Origin: an uncultured Lachnospiraceae bacterium
GTDB taxonomy: Bacteria > Bacillota > Clostridia > Lachnospirales > Lachnospiraceae
DNA: 21,737 nt
NCBI GenBank assembly: GCA_910577765.1
Contig: CAJTOV010000030.1
Coordinates: 7,565-29,301, forward strand
Reading direction: 5' to 3'
The notes below the pieces were generated by a model. That model had not been told where the DNA came from. It searched no databases and saw nothing but the letters and a program-made list of their open reading frames with translations. Of this stretch, positions 21,637 through 21,737 are shown in pieces (position 1 is the stretch's first letter; the number at the start of each line of letters is the position of its first letter). A program made the translations under genes and the position numbers.

Positions 21637-21737
21637 GTACTTTTTTATTTTTCTTACACATATTTTAAGAGAGCCGTTCACGGGGGCGGGGAAAACTGGA
21701 CGAAAACAGACGTCAAGCTGGCTTGTAAGACTGTTTT

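Larger units (their letters stand above)
21328..21737. other. Intergenic region with the Tad operon leader, no convincing protein gene
   Basis: The promoter candidate at 21609-21636 would give a leader of about 275 nt. Reading the minus strand, it can form several short hairpins: GCCGGA/TCCGGC with a 3-nt loop (21563-21577), CACCA/TGGTG around 21524-21540, and TGCC/GGCA near 21460-21470. It then reaches a 7-T run at about 21402-21408 without a strong stem before it. I recognise no known riboswitch class. A 72-codon frame (21443-21661, minus) is not protein-like. Confidence 0.6.

Noticed and set aside
21443..21661. 72-codon minus-strand frame upstream of the Tad operon
   Set aside because: It spans the predicted promoter and has no SD or recognisable sequence; the region fits an untranslated leader.

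Overview
This 21.7 kb window comes from the chromosome of a Gram-positive, anaerobe-like Firmicute, most likely a Lachnospiraceae or Enterocloster-type Clostridium. The evidence is family resemblance only: a Clostridia-style Rho with a long disordered insert, an Rpn-type nuclease with the (R-E-E-G)n tail common in Lachnospiraceae, a solitary MurG, and a Tad pilus operon of the Firmicute type with DUF5702- and DUF6382-like proteins and no outer-membrane secretin. Most genes are GC-rich; the stretch from about 2600 to 4200 is clearly AT-richer.

Left part (1-9300, mostly minus strand). An Rpn-family nuclease gene (43-933) lies 39 bp behind rho (973-2595). A non-coding AT-rich stretch with a perfect 13-bp hairpin follows, then a secreted hypothetical protein and a single-pass membrane protein resembling Lachnospiraceae anti-sigma/DUF4367 proteins. 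murG is divergent (plus strand, 5100-6167). A tight three-gene unit, rhomboid protease - HIT protein - ECF-like sigma factor, faces murG. A cysteine desulfidase gene (cyuA-type, 8013-9296) is divergent from a LysR regulator (9506-10414); their 209-bp intergenic region carries two related palindromes exactly 42 bp apart.

Right part (10461-21327, all minus strand). This is a complete, tightly packed 11-gene Tad/Flp (type IVc) pilus operon. In transcription order: prepilin peptidase 1, TadZ-like ATPase, TadA/CpaF ATPase, TadB, a TadC-like protein with an extra extracellular domain, a 58-aa Flp pilin, a DUF5702-like surface protein, a TadE-like protein with two C-terminal Cys/His repeats, prepilin peptidase 2, a second small TadE-like pseudopilin, and a DUF6382+FHA protein. 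A strong promoter candidate lies at 21609-21636, followed by a leader of about 275 nt. A hairpin at 10419-10435 probably ends the unit.

How the parts work together. Either peptidase would process pilin-like substrates at the shared junction G/A | x-x-[TV]-[VIL]-[E/F], seen in four proteins of the operon. TadA powers assembly on the TadB/TadC platform, TadZ positions it, and the FHA protein suggests phospho-threonine control. The most noteworthy points are the two peptidases and the Gram-positive-specific parts of the Tad operon, an internal translation start in the Rpn gene that could make an RpnS-like intragenic antitoxin, and the paired palindromes in front of the cysteine desulfidase gene.
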